From assembly GCA_023415595.1 (NCBI GenBank), contig JAEZJW010000069.1, positions 1 through 20,057 on the forward strand: a DNA stretch of 20,057 bases. The letters run 5' to 3'. The translations under genes and the position numbers were made by a program. This document shows positions 8,144-14,872 of the stretch, piece after piece. Every line of letters starts with the position of its first letter. The first letter of the stretch is position 1. The DNA comes from Bacillota bacterium (GTDB lineage Bacteria; Bacillota; Clostridia; Lachnospirales; Lachnospiraceae). The notes under the pieces were generated by a model, which saw only the letters and a list, made by a program, of their open reading frames with translations, had not been told where the DNA came from and made no database searches.

Positions 8144-8209
8144 AAAGCCGGAGAAAGGCACCCCGGCTTGTCAAAGAAGCGTAAAGCCGGAAAAATTCCA
8201 GCTTGACTT
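8144..8209 (+). repeat. Two tandem AAGCCGG hairpins between smc and ftsY
   Basis: AAGCCGG (8145-8151) pairs with CCGGCTT (8163-8169). A second AAGCCGG (8184-8190) starts a hairpin whose arms are AAGC-x-GGAA (8184-8192) and TTCC-x-GCTT (8196-8204), separated by AAA with one C-A mismatch. Both carry the pattern AAAGCCGG...GCTTG. A third hairpin of the same form lies at 14300-14322, so this is a small dispersed palindromic repeat in this genome. It ends about 20 bases before the ftsY ribosome site (GGAGGT, 8230-8235). There is no T tract typical of a terminator. Confidence 0.5.
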
Positions 8210-8239
8210 TAGCGGTTATTATAGTTATTGGAGGTTGTT

Positions 8240-9169
8240 ATGGGAGAAAAGACAGGATTTTTTGGCAAACTGGTGCAGGGCTTAACCAAGACCAGAAACA
8301 GCATAGCGAACGGAATAGATGCTCTTTTCAGCGGATTTTCCAGCATAGATGATGATTTCTATGAAGAGCTGGAGGAATTACTGATCATGGCCGACCTGGG
8401 GATCAATACGACAACTGCCGTGTTAGAAGAGCTCCGCAGGAAGGTGAAGGAAGATAAAATCAAGGATCCCGAGCAGTGCAGACAGATTTTGATCAATACC
8501 CTAAGGGATCAGATGAAGGTGGATTCTACGGCCTATGAATTCGAAAACCGTAAGTCCGTTGTTCTCTTAATCGGCGTGAATGGAGTCGGTAAGACCACTT
8601 CTGTTGGAAAGCTTGCGGGGCAATTAAAGGATCAGGGTAAGAAGGTTATGGTAGCGGCGGCGGATACCTTCCGTGCTGCAGCAATCGAACAGCTGACCGA
8701 ATGGGCAAACAGAGCAAATGTAGAGATCATTGCACAGAAGGAAGGCTCCGATCCGGCTGCAGTCATTTATGATGCGGTAACCTCTGCGAAAGCACGTAAT
8801 GTGGATACCCTGATCTGTGATACCGCCGGACGCCTTCATAATAAGAAGAACCTGATGGAAGAGCTGAAGAAAATCAACCGGGTCATCGAACGGGAATATC
8901 CCGAGGCTTATCGGGAAACTCTGGTCGTTCTGGATGGCACCACCGGACAAAACGCTTTGGCTCAGGCGAGGGAATTTAATGAAGTGGCTGATTTAACGGG
9001 AATTATATTAACGAAGCTGGACGGAACTGCCAAGGGCGGAATTGCGATCGCCATCCAGTCAGAGCTTTCCATTCCTGTGAAATACATCGGAATAGGCGAG
9101 AAGATAGACGATCTCCAGAAATTCAATGCTGAGGATTTTGTGAATGCATTATTCCAGAAAAGCGAATAG
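8240..9169 (+). CDS. ftsY: Signal recognition particle receptor FtsY
   Basis: 309 residues from ATG 8240, with GGAGGT at 8230-8235; a TTG four codons earlier (8228) overlaps that site and is rejected. FtsY is the membrane-associated GTPase that docks the SRP-ribosome complex at the translocon. It has only the NG core, preceded by a short N-terminal helix (KTGFFGKLVQGLTKT) that probably serves as the lipid-binding anchor; the long acidic A domain of the E. coli protein is absent, as is usual in Firmicutes. The N domain spans roughly residues 20-95. The G domain has GVNGVGKTTS (112-121), AADTFRAAAIEQL, DTAGRLHNK and TKLDGTAKGG. ilvA follows with its ribosome site overlapping the ftsY stop. Its partner ffh lies about 10 kb downstream, not next door. 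Confidence 0.96.
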   Translation: MGEKTGFFGKLVQGLTKTRNSIANGIDALFSGFSSIDDDFYEELEELLIMADLGINTTTAVLEELRRKVKEDKIKDPEQCRQILINTLRDQMKVDSTAYEFENRKSVVLLIGVNGVGKTTSVGKLAGQLKDQGKKVMVAAADTFRAAAIEQLTEWANRANVEIIAQKEGSDPAAVIYDAVTSAKARNVDTLICDTAGRLHNKKNLMEELKKINRVIEREYPEAYRETLVVLDGTTGQNALAQAREFNEVADLTGIILTKLDGTAKGGIAIAIQSELSIPVKYIGIGEKIDDLQKFNAEDFVNALFQKSE

Positions 9170-9180
9170 GAGAAAACAAA

Positions 9181-10398
9181 ATGATAACTTTGGAGCAATT
9201 TGAAGAAGCCACGGAAGCAGTCAAAAAGGTAATTCTCAGAACGAAGCTGATTCACAGCGAATACTTTACCGAGACCACCGGGAATAAGATCTTCTTAAAG
9301 CCTGAAAATATGCAGTTTACCGGAGCATATAAGGGTCGCGGAGCTTATTATAAGATCAGCACGCTGACCCAGGAAGAACGGAATCGGGGCTTGATTACAG
9401 CCTCTGCCGGAAATCATGCCCAGGGAGTTGCCTATGCAGCAAAGCTCTACAATTCGAAGGCAGTGATCGTAATGCCCGGCACTACACCGTTAATTAAGGT
9501 GAATCGGACGAAGGGCTATGGCGCAGAGGTAATTCTGTATGGGAATGACTATGATGAGGCCTATCAGCATGCCAGACAGCTGGCAGAGGAGAAGGGCTAT
9601 ACCTTCATTCATCCCTTTAACGATGAAAAGGTTGCAACCGGTCAGGGAACCATCGCGATGGAGATCTTTAAGGATCTTCCCACAGTGGATATCATTCTGG
9701 CTCCGGTCGGCGGCGGCGGGTTACTCGCCGGTGTCGCAACTCTGGCGAAGATGCTGAACCCGAATATCAAGGTGATTGGTGTGGAACCGGCCGGTGCTGC
9801 CTGTATGAAGGAATCCCTAAAGGCAGGCAAGGTGGTCACGCTTCCCCATCTGGATACAATAGCGGACGGTACCGCAGTTAAGACACCGGGAGATATCATT
9901 TTCCCCTATATCCAAAAATACGTGGATGAGATCATCACCGTAGAGGACCAGGAGCTGATCGTTAATTTCCTTGACATGATGGAAAATCATAAAATGGTGG
10001 TAGAAAACTCCGGACTTCTTACGGTAGCAGCATTAAAGCATCTGAACTGCCGGGATAAGAAGGTGGCTGCGATCCTCAGCGGAGGCAATATGGATATCAT
10101 TACGGTATCCTCAATCGTACAGCACGGTTTGATCCAGAGGGGCAGAGTCTTTACGGTATCCGTACTTCTTCCGGACAGACCGGGTGAGCTGGTCAGAGTC
10201 GCTGATGTTATCGCAAAAGCCCAGGGTAATGTCATCCGGCTGGAGCATAATCAGTTCGTAAGCATTAACCGCAACAGTGCGGTGGAGCTAACGATCACGA
10301 TGGAAACCTTCGGGCACGAGCATAAGGACTTGATTGTTCAGGCCCTGATGGATGCCGGTTATAGTCCGAAGCTGTGCCAGCCGAATAAGCTGTACTAA
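9181..10398 (+). CDS. ilvA: Threonine ammonia-lyase (threonine dehydratase) with C-terminal ACT domain
   Basis: 405 residues from ATG 9181; AGGAG at 9168-9172 straddles the ftsY stop, so the two genes are translationally close. The enzyme deaminates L-threonine to 2-oxobutyrate and ammonia using PLP, feeding isoleucine synthesis or threonine catabolism. The PLP lysine is K51 in FTGAYKGRGAYYK, a slight variant of the common SFKxRGA. SAGNHAQGVA and the phosphate-binding loop PVGGGGLLAGVA are intact. The last 75 residues (from RGRVFTVSVLLPDRPGEL) form one ACT domain. The length, about 400 with a single ACT, matches the shorter form often called catabolic or TdcB/IlvA-like rather than the about 510-residue biosynthetic E. 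coli IlvA with two ACT-like lobes. The role cannot be decided from context, since no ilv, leu or tdc genes are nearby. A terminator-like hairpin pair follows. Confidence 0.92.
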   Translation: MITLEQFEEATEAVKKVILRTKLIHSEYFTETTGNKIFLKPENMQFTGAYKGRGAYYKISTLTQEERNRGLITASAGNHAQGVAYAAKLYNSKAVIVMPGTTPLIKVNRTKGYGAEVILYGNDYDEAYQHARQLAEEKGYTFIHPFNDEKVATGQGTIAMEIFKDLPTVDIILAPVGGGGLLAGVATLAKMLNPNIKVIGVEPAGAACMKESLKAGKVVTLPHLDTIADGTAVKTPGDIIFPYIQKYVDEIITVEDQELIVNFLDMMENHKMVVENSGLLTVAALKHLNCRDKKVAAILSGGNMDIITVSSIVQHGLIQRGRVFTVSVLLPDRPGELVRVADVIAKAQGNVIRLEHNQFVSINRNSAVELTITMETFGHEHKDLIVQALMDAGYSPKLCQPNKLY

Positions 10399-10402
10399 AA
10401 CA

Positions 10403-10449
10403 AGTTATTGTGTTATTAGACAATAACTGATGATATTTTCATCAGTTTT
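10403..10449 (+). terminator. Two overlapping hairpins after ilvA; the second resembles a terminator
   Basis: AGTTATTGT (10403-10411) pairs with ACAATAACT (10420-10428). AACTGATGA (10425-10433) pairs with TCATCAGTT (10439-10447), followed by TTTTA. The two stems share bases 10425-10428, so they cannot both form completely. The second, with its T tract, is the likely ilvA terminator; it is AT-rich and may be leaky. Confidence 0.5.
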
Positions 10450-10465
10450 ACCTGTCCGGCATTTA

Positions 10466-10494
10466 TTTACAAATCCAGCCTGACTTGCTATAAT
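10466..10494 (+). promoter_or_regulatory. Near-consensus promoter with no obvious gene, upstream of recA
   Basis: TTTACA (10466-10471), a 17-base spacer and a perfect TATAAT (10489-10494). Transcription would begin near 10501, about 320 bases before recA. The first bases, TTATCA (10499-10504), can pair with TGATAA (10535-10540). No ribosome site followed by a reasonable reading frame was seen between 10500 and 10800. It may make a long recA leader or a small RNA. Confidence 0.5.
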
Positions 10495-10708
10495 AGGGTT
10501 ATCATATCCTTCTGACCGTCTGATCGGGATTATCTGATAAACCTATTCCTATCCTGCCATCTACTTGTTTCAATATGAAAATAATTTTATAAAGTTGCCG
10601 TCCGATGTCCAAGGGTAATGGTATGCTTGTAATAGAGCGGATACCTACATATTAATACTGATCTCTTAGACTGAAGCAAGAGAGTCAGAGACCTCGGAAT
10701 GAAAAATG

Positions 10709-10737
10709 TTGACATCCCCGGTGAAATAAGTTATTAT
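10709..10737 (+). promoter_or_regulatory. recA promoter
   Basis: A perfect -35 TTGACA (10709-10714), a 17-base spacer and -10 TATTAT (10732-10737). The predicted start, near 10744, abuts the SOS operator at 10746-10757, giving a leader of about 77 bases. Confidence 0.8.
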
Positions 10738-10745
10738 GGATATAA

Positions 10746-10757
10746 GAACACTAGTTC
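10746..10757 (+). promoter_or_regulatory. LexA (SOS) operator of recA
   Basis: GAACACTAGTTC is a perfect GAAC-N4-GTTC inverted repeat, followed by G, fitting the Gram-positive LexA/DinR box. It covers the expected transcription start, so bound LexA would block initiation. Family knowledge predicts release after RecA-stimulated LexA self-cleavage. Confidence 0.8.
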
Positions 10758-10820
10758 GTATCAGGAATGAGAAGGATATACAATAATATTGCCTGCAGGT
10801 GCAGGAAGATGGAGGTTATT

Positions 10821-11846
10821 ATGGCAAAGGATGATAAAATCAGGGCATTGGAATCGGCCTTGGCTCAGATCGAGAAGCAGTACGGTAAGGGATCCGTTAT
10901 GAAGCTTGGGGATACGAATGCCAATATGAATATTGAGACGGTACCGACAGGTTCCATCAGTCTGGACATCGCCTTAGGACTTGGCGGAGTACCCAAGGGA
11001 AGAATTATGGAGGTCTATGGACCTGAATCCTCCGGTAAGACCACAGTGGCCTTACATATGGTGGCTGAAGTGCAGAGAAGGGGCGGAATTGCTGGCTTTA
11101 TCGATGCAGAGCATGCTCTGGATCCTGTCTATGCGAAGAATATCGGCGTAGACATTGATAATCTGTATATTTCTCAGCCGGATAACGGAGAACAGGCGTT
11201 GGAGATTACCGAGACCATGGTCCGTTCGGGTGCGGTTGATATCATTATCGTTGACTCTGTAGCGGCCTTAGTACCGAAGGCAGAGATCGATGGCGAGATG
11301 GGTGATTCCCATGTGGGCTTACAGGCCAGACTGATGTCCCAGGCACTCAGAAAGCTTACCGCTGTCATCAGCAAGTCCAATTGTATCGTAATCTTCATCA
11401 ATCAGCTTCGTGAGAAGGTCGGTGTCATGTTCGGTAATCCTGAGACTACAACAGGTGGCCGTGCACTGAAATTCTATTCCTCTATCCGTCTGGATGTCAG
11501 AAGGATCGAGTCCCTGAAACAGGGTGGCGATGTGGTTGGTAACAGAACCAGAATCAAGGTCGTTAAGAATAAGATTGCTCCCCCGTTCAAGGAAGCAGAA
11601 TTTGATATCATGTTCGGCAGGGGAATTTCCAAAGAGGGTGATGTTCTGGATCTTGCCTCCGATTGCGGTATCGTCAATAAGAGCGGAGCCTGGTTTGCCT
11701 ACAATGACGCTAAGATCGGTCAGGGAAGAGAGAATGCGAAGCAGTTCCTCTCAGATAATCCTGAGATTTTTGCCGAGATTGAAACCAGGGTACGAGAGAA
11801 ATACGCATTAAAGCCTGCTAAGAACTATAACGAAGTATTGGAATAA
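10821..11846 (+). CDS. recA: Recombinase RecA
   Basis: 341 residues from ATG 10821, with GGAGGTTATT (10811-10820) directly before it. The open frame reaches back to an ATG at 10767, but those 18 codons precede the ribosome site and are not family-like. RecA forms ATP-dependent filaments on single-stranded DNA for strand exchange and stimulates LexA self-cleavage. Walker A GPESSGKTT lies at 67-75, followed by DAEHALDP, Walker B in DIIIVDSVAALVPKAEIDGE, loop L1 near GEMGDSHVGLQAR, and the L2 region FINQLREKVGVMFGNPETTT. The C-terminal domain ends LKPAKNYNEVLE without the long acidic tail of E. coli RecA. Expression should be SOS-controlled through the operator upstream. recX, its modulator, is the next gene. 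Confidence 0.98.
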   Translation: MAKDDKIRALESALAQIEKQYGKGSVMKLGDTNANMNIETVPTGSISLDIALGLGGVPKGRIMEVYGPESSGKTTVALHMVAEVQRRGGIAGFIDAEHALDPVYAKNIGVDIDNLYISQPDNGEQALEITETMVRSGAVDIIIVDSVAALVPKAEIDGEMGDSHVGLQARLMSQALRKLTAVISKSNCIVIFINQLREKVGVMFGNPETTTGGRALKFYSSIRLDVRRIESLKQGGDVVGNRTRIKVVKNKIAPPFKEAEFDIMFGRGISKEGDVLDLASDCGIVNKSGAWFAYNDAKIGQGRENAKQFLSDNPEIFAEIETRVREKYALKPAKNYNEVLE

Positions 11847-11992
11847 TAGAGTTGATATAGATAAATCATAGGCAATAGCTGTCCAGACTGACCGCTTGAT
11901 CCGCCCAGGTGCGGTAATGGCGAGAATTCGGGGCAGCTTGCTTTGTATAGTCCTTTTGTAGTAGTGAAATCTTATGGAAGCAGGGCATGAGT

Positions 11993-12646
11993 ATGATTAT
12001 AACAAAACTTGAACAACCGGAACTAGAGAAGAAAGCTATGGGACGTGCATCTGCCCGATCCTCTAAAATCAAGGTCTATATTGATTATGATTATGCCTTT
12101 CCACTGGAGGATAAGGAGAGAGAGGAATATGGTCTGAGGGAAGATATGGAGCTAACAGAAGAGGTCTATCTTAAGCTGCTATGGGAGATGGTTTTCCCAA
12201 GAGCCAAACAAAAAGCCTTATCCCTACTTAAATTTCATGACCGGACAGAAGCTGAGCTGGTGCAGAGATTAAAGGAGGAGGGATATCCTGAGCTAATCAT
12301 CCAAAGAACGATTGAGTATGTTTCTGAATATGGTTATCTGAATGATGTAAGATATGCTTCCAATTACATCAATACAAGAAAATCTCATAAAAGCAAGCTA
12401 ATTCTTACTGCGGAGCTGACATCAAAGGGAATTAGCAAGGAAATCATCCATCAGATATTCTCTGCGGAATATGAAGAATTAAAGGAAGATCCTGAGCTGA
12501 CCGCTATACGTAAGGCGATACGTAAGAAGACAGCAGATCCTAACTCGTTAAGCCGGGAGGAGAAGCAGAAGCTGATGGCCCATCTTTATCGGAAGGGTTT
12601 TACAGCGGAGAATATCCGTAAGGTACTCGAGGAAGACTTGGAATAG
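11993..12646 (+). CDS. recX: Regulatory protein RecX
   Basis: 217 residues from ATG 11993, chosen because AGGG at 11982-11985 is seven bases upstream; the ATG at 11987 (219 residues) is only one base from that site but cannot be excluded. RecX binds RecA filaments and usually limits their activity. The basic N-terminal part (KKAMGRASARSSKIKVYIDY) is followed by the helical repeats of the family: ALSLLKFHDRTEAELVQRLKEEGYP, the EYVSEYGYLNDVRYASNYI segment, LTAELTSKGISKEIIHQIF, and a C-terminal repeat with LMAHLYRKGFTAENIRKVLEE. The 146-base gap after recA has no clear terminator or promoter, so recA-recX co-transcription under SOS control is likely. A structured element and a terminator follow. 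Confidence 0.88.
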   Translation: MIITKLEQPELEKKAMGRASARSSKIKVYIDYDYAFPLEDKEREEYGLREDMELTEEVYLKLLWEMVFPRAKQKALSLLKFHDRTEAELVQRLKEEGYPELIIQRTIEYVSEYGYLNDVRYASNYINTRKSHKSKLILTAELTSKGISKEIIHQIFSAEYEELKEDPELTAIRKAIRKKTADPNSLSREEKQKLMAHLYRKGFTAENIRKVLEEDLE

Positions 12647-12659
12647 AATAACCTATTGA

Positions 12660-12736
12660 TAATATTCAGCTTTCCATTTACTGAATGGACCAAGGAGGAA
12701 ATGTTTCCTTGGAGAAGGCGCTCCGGCTGAATATTA
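12660..12736 (+). ncRNA. Branched structured RNA element between recX and the carboxyltransferase operon
   Basis: A perfect 11-bp closing stem (TAATATTCAGC at 12660-12670 with GCTGAATATTA at 12726-12736) encloses three hairpins in a row: TCCATT/AATGGA (12673-12678, 12684-12689), CCAAGGA/TCCTTGG (12690-12696, 12706-12712) and GGAG/CTCC (12711-12714, 12721-12724, overlapping the previous stem by two bases). Nearly every base is paired, which is aptamer-like. A terminator follows at 12756-12777, but the best promoter for the downstream operon lies after that terminator. It may be the recX 3' end, a small RNA or a leader from another start. I do not recognise the class. Confidence 0.5.
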
Positions 12737-12755
12737 ACCAAAGAAGTGGAAATAT

Positions 12756-12777
12756 GGCAAATTTAACTTGCCTTTTT
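12756..12777 (+). terminator. Rho-independent terminator upstream of the carboxyltransferase operon
   Basis: GGCAA (12756-12760) pairs with TTGCC (12768-12772) around a 7-base loop, followed directly by TTTTT (12773-12777). The stem is short, but the T tract is well placed. It would end recX transcripts or those carrying the branched element before it. Confidence 0.6.
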
Positions 12778-12801
12778 CTATGAGGTGATATACAATTATA
12801 A

Positions 12802-12830
12802 TTGGCAGAAAATTGGATTTCTAGTACAAT
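12802..12830 (+). promoter_or_regulatory. Probable promoter of the carboxyltransferase operon
   Basis: TTGGCA (12802-12807), a 17-base spacer and TACAAT (12825-12830). Transcription would start near 12837, only about 15 bases before the ATG at 12852 and just ahead of the GGAGGG ribosome site (12840-12845). A TATAAT at 12797-12802 has no good -35. Confidence 0.5.
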
Positions 12831-12851
12831 CGAAAAATTGGAGGGCTGAAA

Positions 12852-14288
12852 ATGAGTAGTACAGTACAGCTGTCAGCAAGAGAACGAATTCTAACTTTGC
12901 TTGACGACAATAGCTTTGTTGAAGTCGGCGCTTTCGTTACCAAAAGGAGTACGGACTTTAATCTAAATCAGAAGGAAATACCTTCTGATGGTGTAATTAC
13001 CGGCTACGGTATCGTAGATGGTAATCCTGTCTATGTTTATAGTCAGGACGCATCTTCCCTTGGCGGATCCGTTGGTGAGATGCACGCCGGAAAGATAACT
13101 CATATTTATGATCTTGCACTTAAGGTGGGAGCTCCCGTCATCGGTCTGATTGATTCCGCAGGCATGAGACTCGAGGAAGCAACCGATGCCCTGAACGGCT
13201 TTGGCGAGATATACCTGAAGCAGACCTTAGCTTCCGGTGTTATCCCCCAGATTACCGCTATTTTTGGTAACTCAGGCGGTGGGCTTGCTGTGATGGCTTC
13301 CTTAAGTGATTTTTCTTTTATGGAAGGAAAGAATGCTAAATTATTTGTAAACTCCCCGAATGCTTTACAGGGAAATTATAAAGAGAAGTGCGATACCGCA
13401 GCTGCAAGCTTTCAGTCCCAATCCGGTATGGTGGATTATGTCGGGACCGGAGATGCGGAAGTGATCGCTAAGATCCGGGAACTGGTTGCCATGCTGCCTT
13501 CCAATAATGAGGATGACGCATCCTTTGTGGAATGTACCGATGATTTAAACAGGCTTCTTCCTGCTTTTGCTTCCGAGATTAAGGATGCTGGAAAGGCCTT
13601 GACAGATATAGCTGATAACAATTATTTCTTTGAAATTAAGAAGGATCATGCCAGAGAGATGGTGACTGGCTTTCTTCGTCTGAACGGAATGACGGTCGGA
13701 GCTGTGGCAAACCGTACTGAGCTCACAGATGCCAAAGGAAAAACTGAGGTGACCTTTGATGGTACTCTGACGACTGAGGGCTGCTACAAGGCTTCCAGTT
13801 TCGTTAAATTCTGTGATGCATTCCAGATTCCTGTGCTGACTCTTACGAATGTTGCCGGCTATAAGGCGACTCTCGGTGAGGAGAAGACCATAGCTAAAGC
13901 AGCTGCGAAATTAACCCAAGCCTTTGCGGATGCAACGATACCCAAGGTTAACGTAATTGTAGGTAAGGCTTTCGGCAGTGCTTATATTACAATGAATTCA
14001 AAACATATCGGAGCAGATCTTGTCTTTGCCCTTCCCACAGCACAGATCGGAATGATGGATGCAGAGCAAGCTGCAAAAATCATGTATGACGGCAGTTCTG
14101 CAGAGGTAATCAAGGAGAAGGCAGCTGCATATGCTGAGCTTCAGGATAGCGCCCTTTCCGCTGCAAAGCGTGGCTATGTGGACAGCATCATAGAACCGGA
14201 AGCTGTCAGGAAGCACGTGGTGTATGCTTTTGAGATGTTATTTACGAAGACGGAATCCCGCCCGGCGAAGAAGCATAGTTCCAGATAG
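12852..14288 (+). CDS. mmdA: Biotin-dependent acyl-CoA carboxyltransferase subunit (MmdA/12S-like)
   Basis: 478 residues from ATG 12852, with GGAGGG six bases upstream. It is a crotonase-fold carboxyltransferase that moves CO2 between carboxybiotin and an acyl-CoA. The N-terminal half has SARERILTLLDDNSFVEVG, SQDASSLGGSVGEMHAGKI, LIDSAGMRLEEA and the oxyanion-hole region IFGNSGGGLAVMASLSDF. The C-terminal half has LTNVAGYKATLGEE, VIVGKAFGSAYITMNSK and the family-type end ESRPAKKHSSR. It is about 30 residues shorter at the N-terminus than typical 12S/MmdA proteins of around 510. Neighbours (OadG-like, biotin carrier, OadA/5S-like) argue for methylmalonyl-CoA decarboxylase or methylmalonyl-CoA:pyruvate transcarboxylase type chemistry. 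The acyl-CoA substrate (propionyl or acetyl type) cannot be read from sequence alone, so the symbol is provisional. The intergenic stretch to the next gene is rich in hairpins. Confidence 0.82.
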   Translation: MSSTVQLSARERILTLLDDNSFVEVGAFVTKRSTDFNLNQKEIPSDGVITGYGIVDGNPVYVYSQDASSLGGSVGEMHAGKITHIYDLALKVGAPVIGLIDSAGMRLEEATDALNGFGEIYLKQTLASGVIPQITAIFGNSGGGLAVMASLSDFSFMEGKNAKLFVNSPNALQGNYKEKCDTAAASFQSQSGMVDYVGTGDAEVIAKIRELVAMLPSNNEDDASFVECTDDLNRLLPAFASEIKDAGKALTDIADNNYFFEIKKDHAREMVTGFLRLNGMTVGAVANRTELTDAKGKTEVTFDGTLTTEGCYKASSFVKFCDAFQIPVLTLTNVAGYKATLGEEKTIAKAAAKLTQAFADATIPKVNVIVGKAFGSAYITMNSKHIGADLVFALPTAQIGMMDAEQAAKIMYDGSSAEVIKEKAAAYAELQDSALSAAKRGYVDSIIEPEAVRKHVVYAFEMLFTKTESRPAKKHSSR

Positions 14289-14296
14289 GGTGCAGG

Positions 14297-14325
14297 GTAA
14301 AGCCGAGAAAAAAATTCGGCTTGGC
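14297..14325 (+). repeat. AAGCCGA hairpin, third copy of the dispersed palindrome
   Basis: AAGCCGA (14300-14306) pairs with TCGGCTT (14316-14322) around an A-rich loop. The flanks GTAAAGCCG and GGCTTGGC resemble the hairpin at 8182-8206 between smc and ftsY. It lies 8 bases after the mmdA-like stop and has no T tract. Confidence 0.5.
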
Positions 14326-14359
14326 AAAAGCACAGATGTGCATATCGTTTAGATTTTAA

Positions 14360-14395
14360 GCTGCCTATTGGCAGCAATGCCACCTAAATGGTGGC
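14360..14395 (+). promoter_or_regulatory. Two tandem hairpins abutting the oadG ribosome site
   Basis: GCTGCC (14360-14365) pairs with GGCAGC (14370-14375) around TATT. Three bases later GCCACC (14379-14384) pairs with GGTGGC (14390-14395) around TAAAT. The AAGGAGGT ribosome site begins at the very next base (14396). Both 6-bp stems are perfect and GC-rich. They could protect the 5' end of a processed message or tune translation of the membrane subunit. Confidence 0.55.
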
Positions 14396-14407
14396 AAGGA
14401 GGTAATT

Positions 14408-14794
14408 ATGGGTATATTACTTAACGGGATTTCCGGCAGGTCGGTTCTTCTGACCACTTTCCTTGACCGTTTGTCCGAGGATCCTTTGAATTTAACCATA
14501 AGTCTGGGTATTGTATTTGCCGTATTGATTTTGATTATCCAGCTGATCTATGTCATATCTTCCGCCGGAAAGAATAAGGCCGGAGCGGAAGGACAGAACA
14601 AGAAAAGTGCTTATGTGGATAATGTTATAACCCAGATTGTACAGCAGGAAGAGAAAGAGCTTATGGATGATTATGAGCTGGTTGCCGTAATCACCGCAGC
14701 AATTATTGCTTCCATGGGAAGTGAAGCACCGGCGGATGGCTTGGTTGTCCGTTCTATTAGGAAGCTTGACACCAGGAGAAGAATAACAGCTTAA
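14408..14794 (+). CDS. OadG-like gamma/delta subunit of a biotin-dependent decarboxylase/carboxyltransferase
   Basis: 128 residues from ATG 14408, with AAGGAGGT (14396-14403). One membrane span (about residues 29-52, LTISLGIVFAVLILIIQLIYVI) is followed by a charged linker and a C-terminal cytoplasmic segment, DDYELVAVITAAIIASMG...DGLVVRSIRKL, the typical end of OadG-type and methylmalonyl-CoA decarboxylase delta-type proteins. In characterised Na+-pumping decarboxylases this subunit anchors the complex to the membrane and holds it together. No beta subunit gene (OadB/MmdB/GcdB), the Na+ channel itself, is present in the operon. The protein may therefore tether a transcarboxylase to the membrane, or meet a beta subunit encoded elsewhere. 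Start and ribosome site are unambiguous. Such proteins diverge quickly, so subfamily (oadG or mmdD) is left open. Confidence 0.8.
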   Translation: MGILLNGISGRSVLLTTFLDRLSEDPLNLTISLGIVFAVLILIIQLIYVISSAGKNKAGAEGQNKKSAYVDNVITQIVQQEEKELMDDYELVAVITAAIIASMGSEAPADGLVVRSIRKLDTRRRITA

Positions 14795-14833
14795 CAGGGC
14801 AGGACTTAATAAGATCAGCTGCCGTAAAATAAG

Positions 14834-14851
14834 GGACATAAGAAGATGTCC
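14834..14851 (+). promoter_or_regulatory. Hairpin just upstream of the biotin carrier ribosome site
   Basis: GGACAT (14834-14839) pairs with ATGTCC (14846-14851) around AAGAAG. The AAGGAGG ribosome site starts 7 bases later (14858). It is a second case in this operon of a hairpin set close before a ribosome site. Confidence 0.35.
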
Positions 14852-14872
14852 ATGAACAAGGAGGATTTAATC

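Noticed and set aside
8624..8950. Minus-strand open frames, the longest about 120 residues, lying opposite real genes
   Set aside because: They mirror strongly conserved + strand genes, have Ser/Ile/Phe-rich shadow composition, and lack ribosome sites.
9539..9757. Second-frame + strand open frame inside ilvA, and a similar one inside recA (11524-11811)
   Set aside because: Both are embedded in essential conserved domains in another frame, with no ribosome site and no recognisable protein features.
10767..10820. Upstream in-frame ATG that would give RecA 18 extra residues
   Set aside because: It precedes a perfect GGAGGT ribosome site at 10811-10816, has no ribosome site of its own, and the added residues are not RecA-like.
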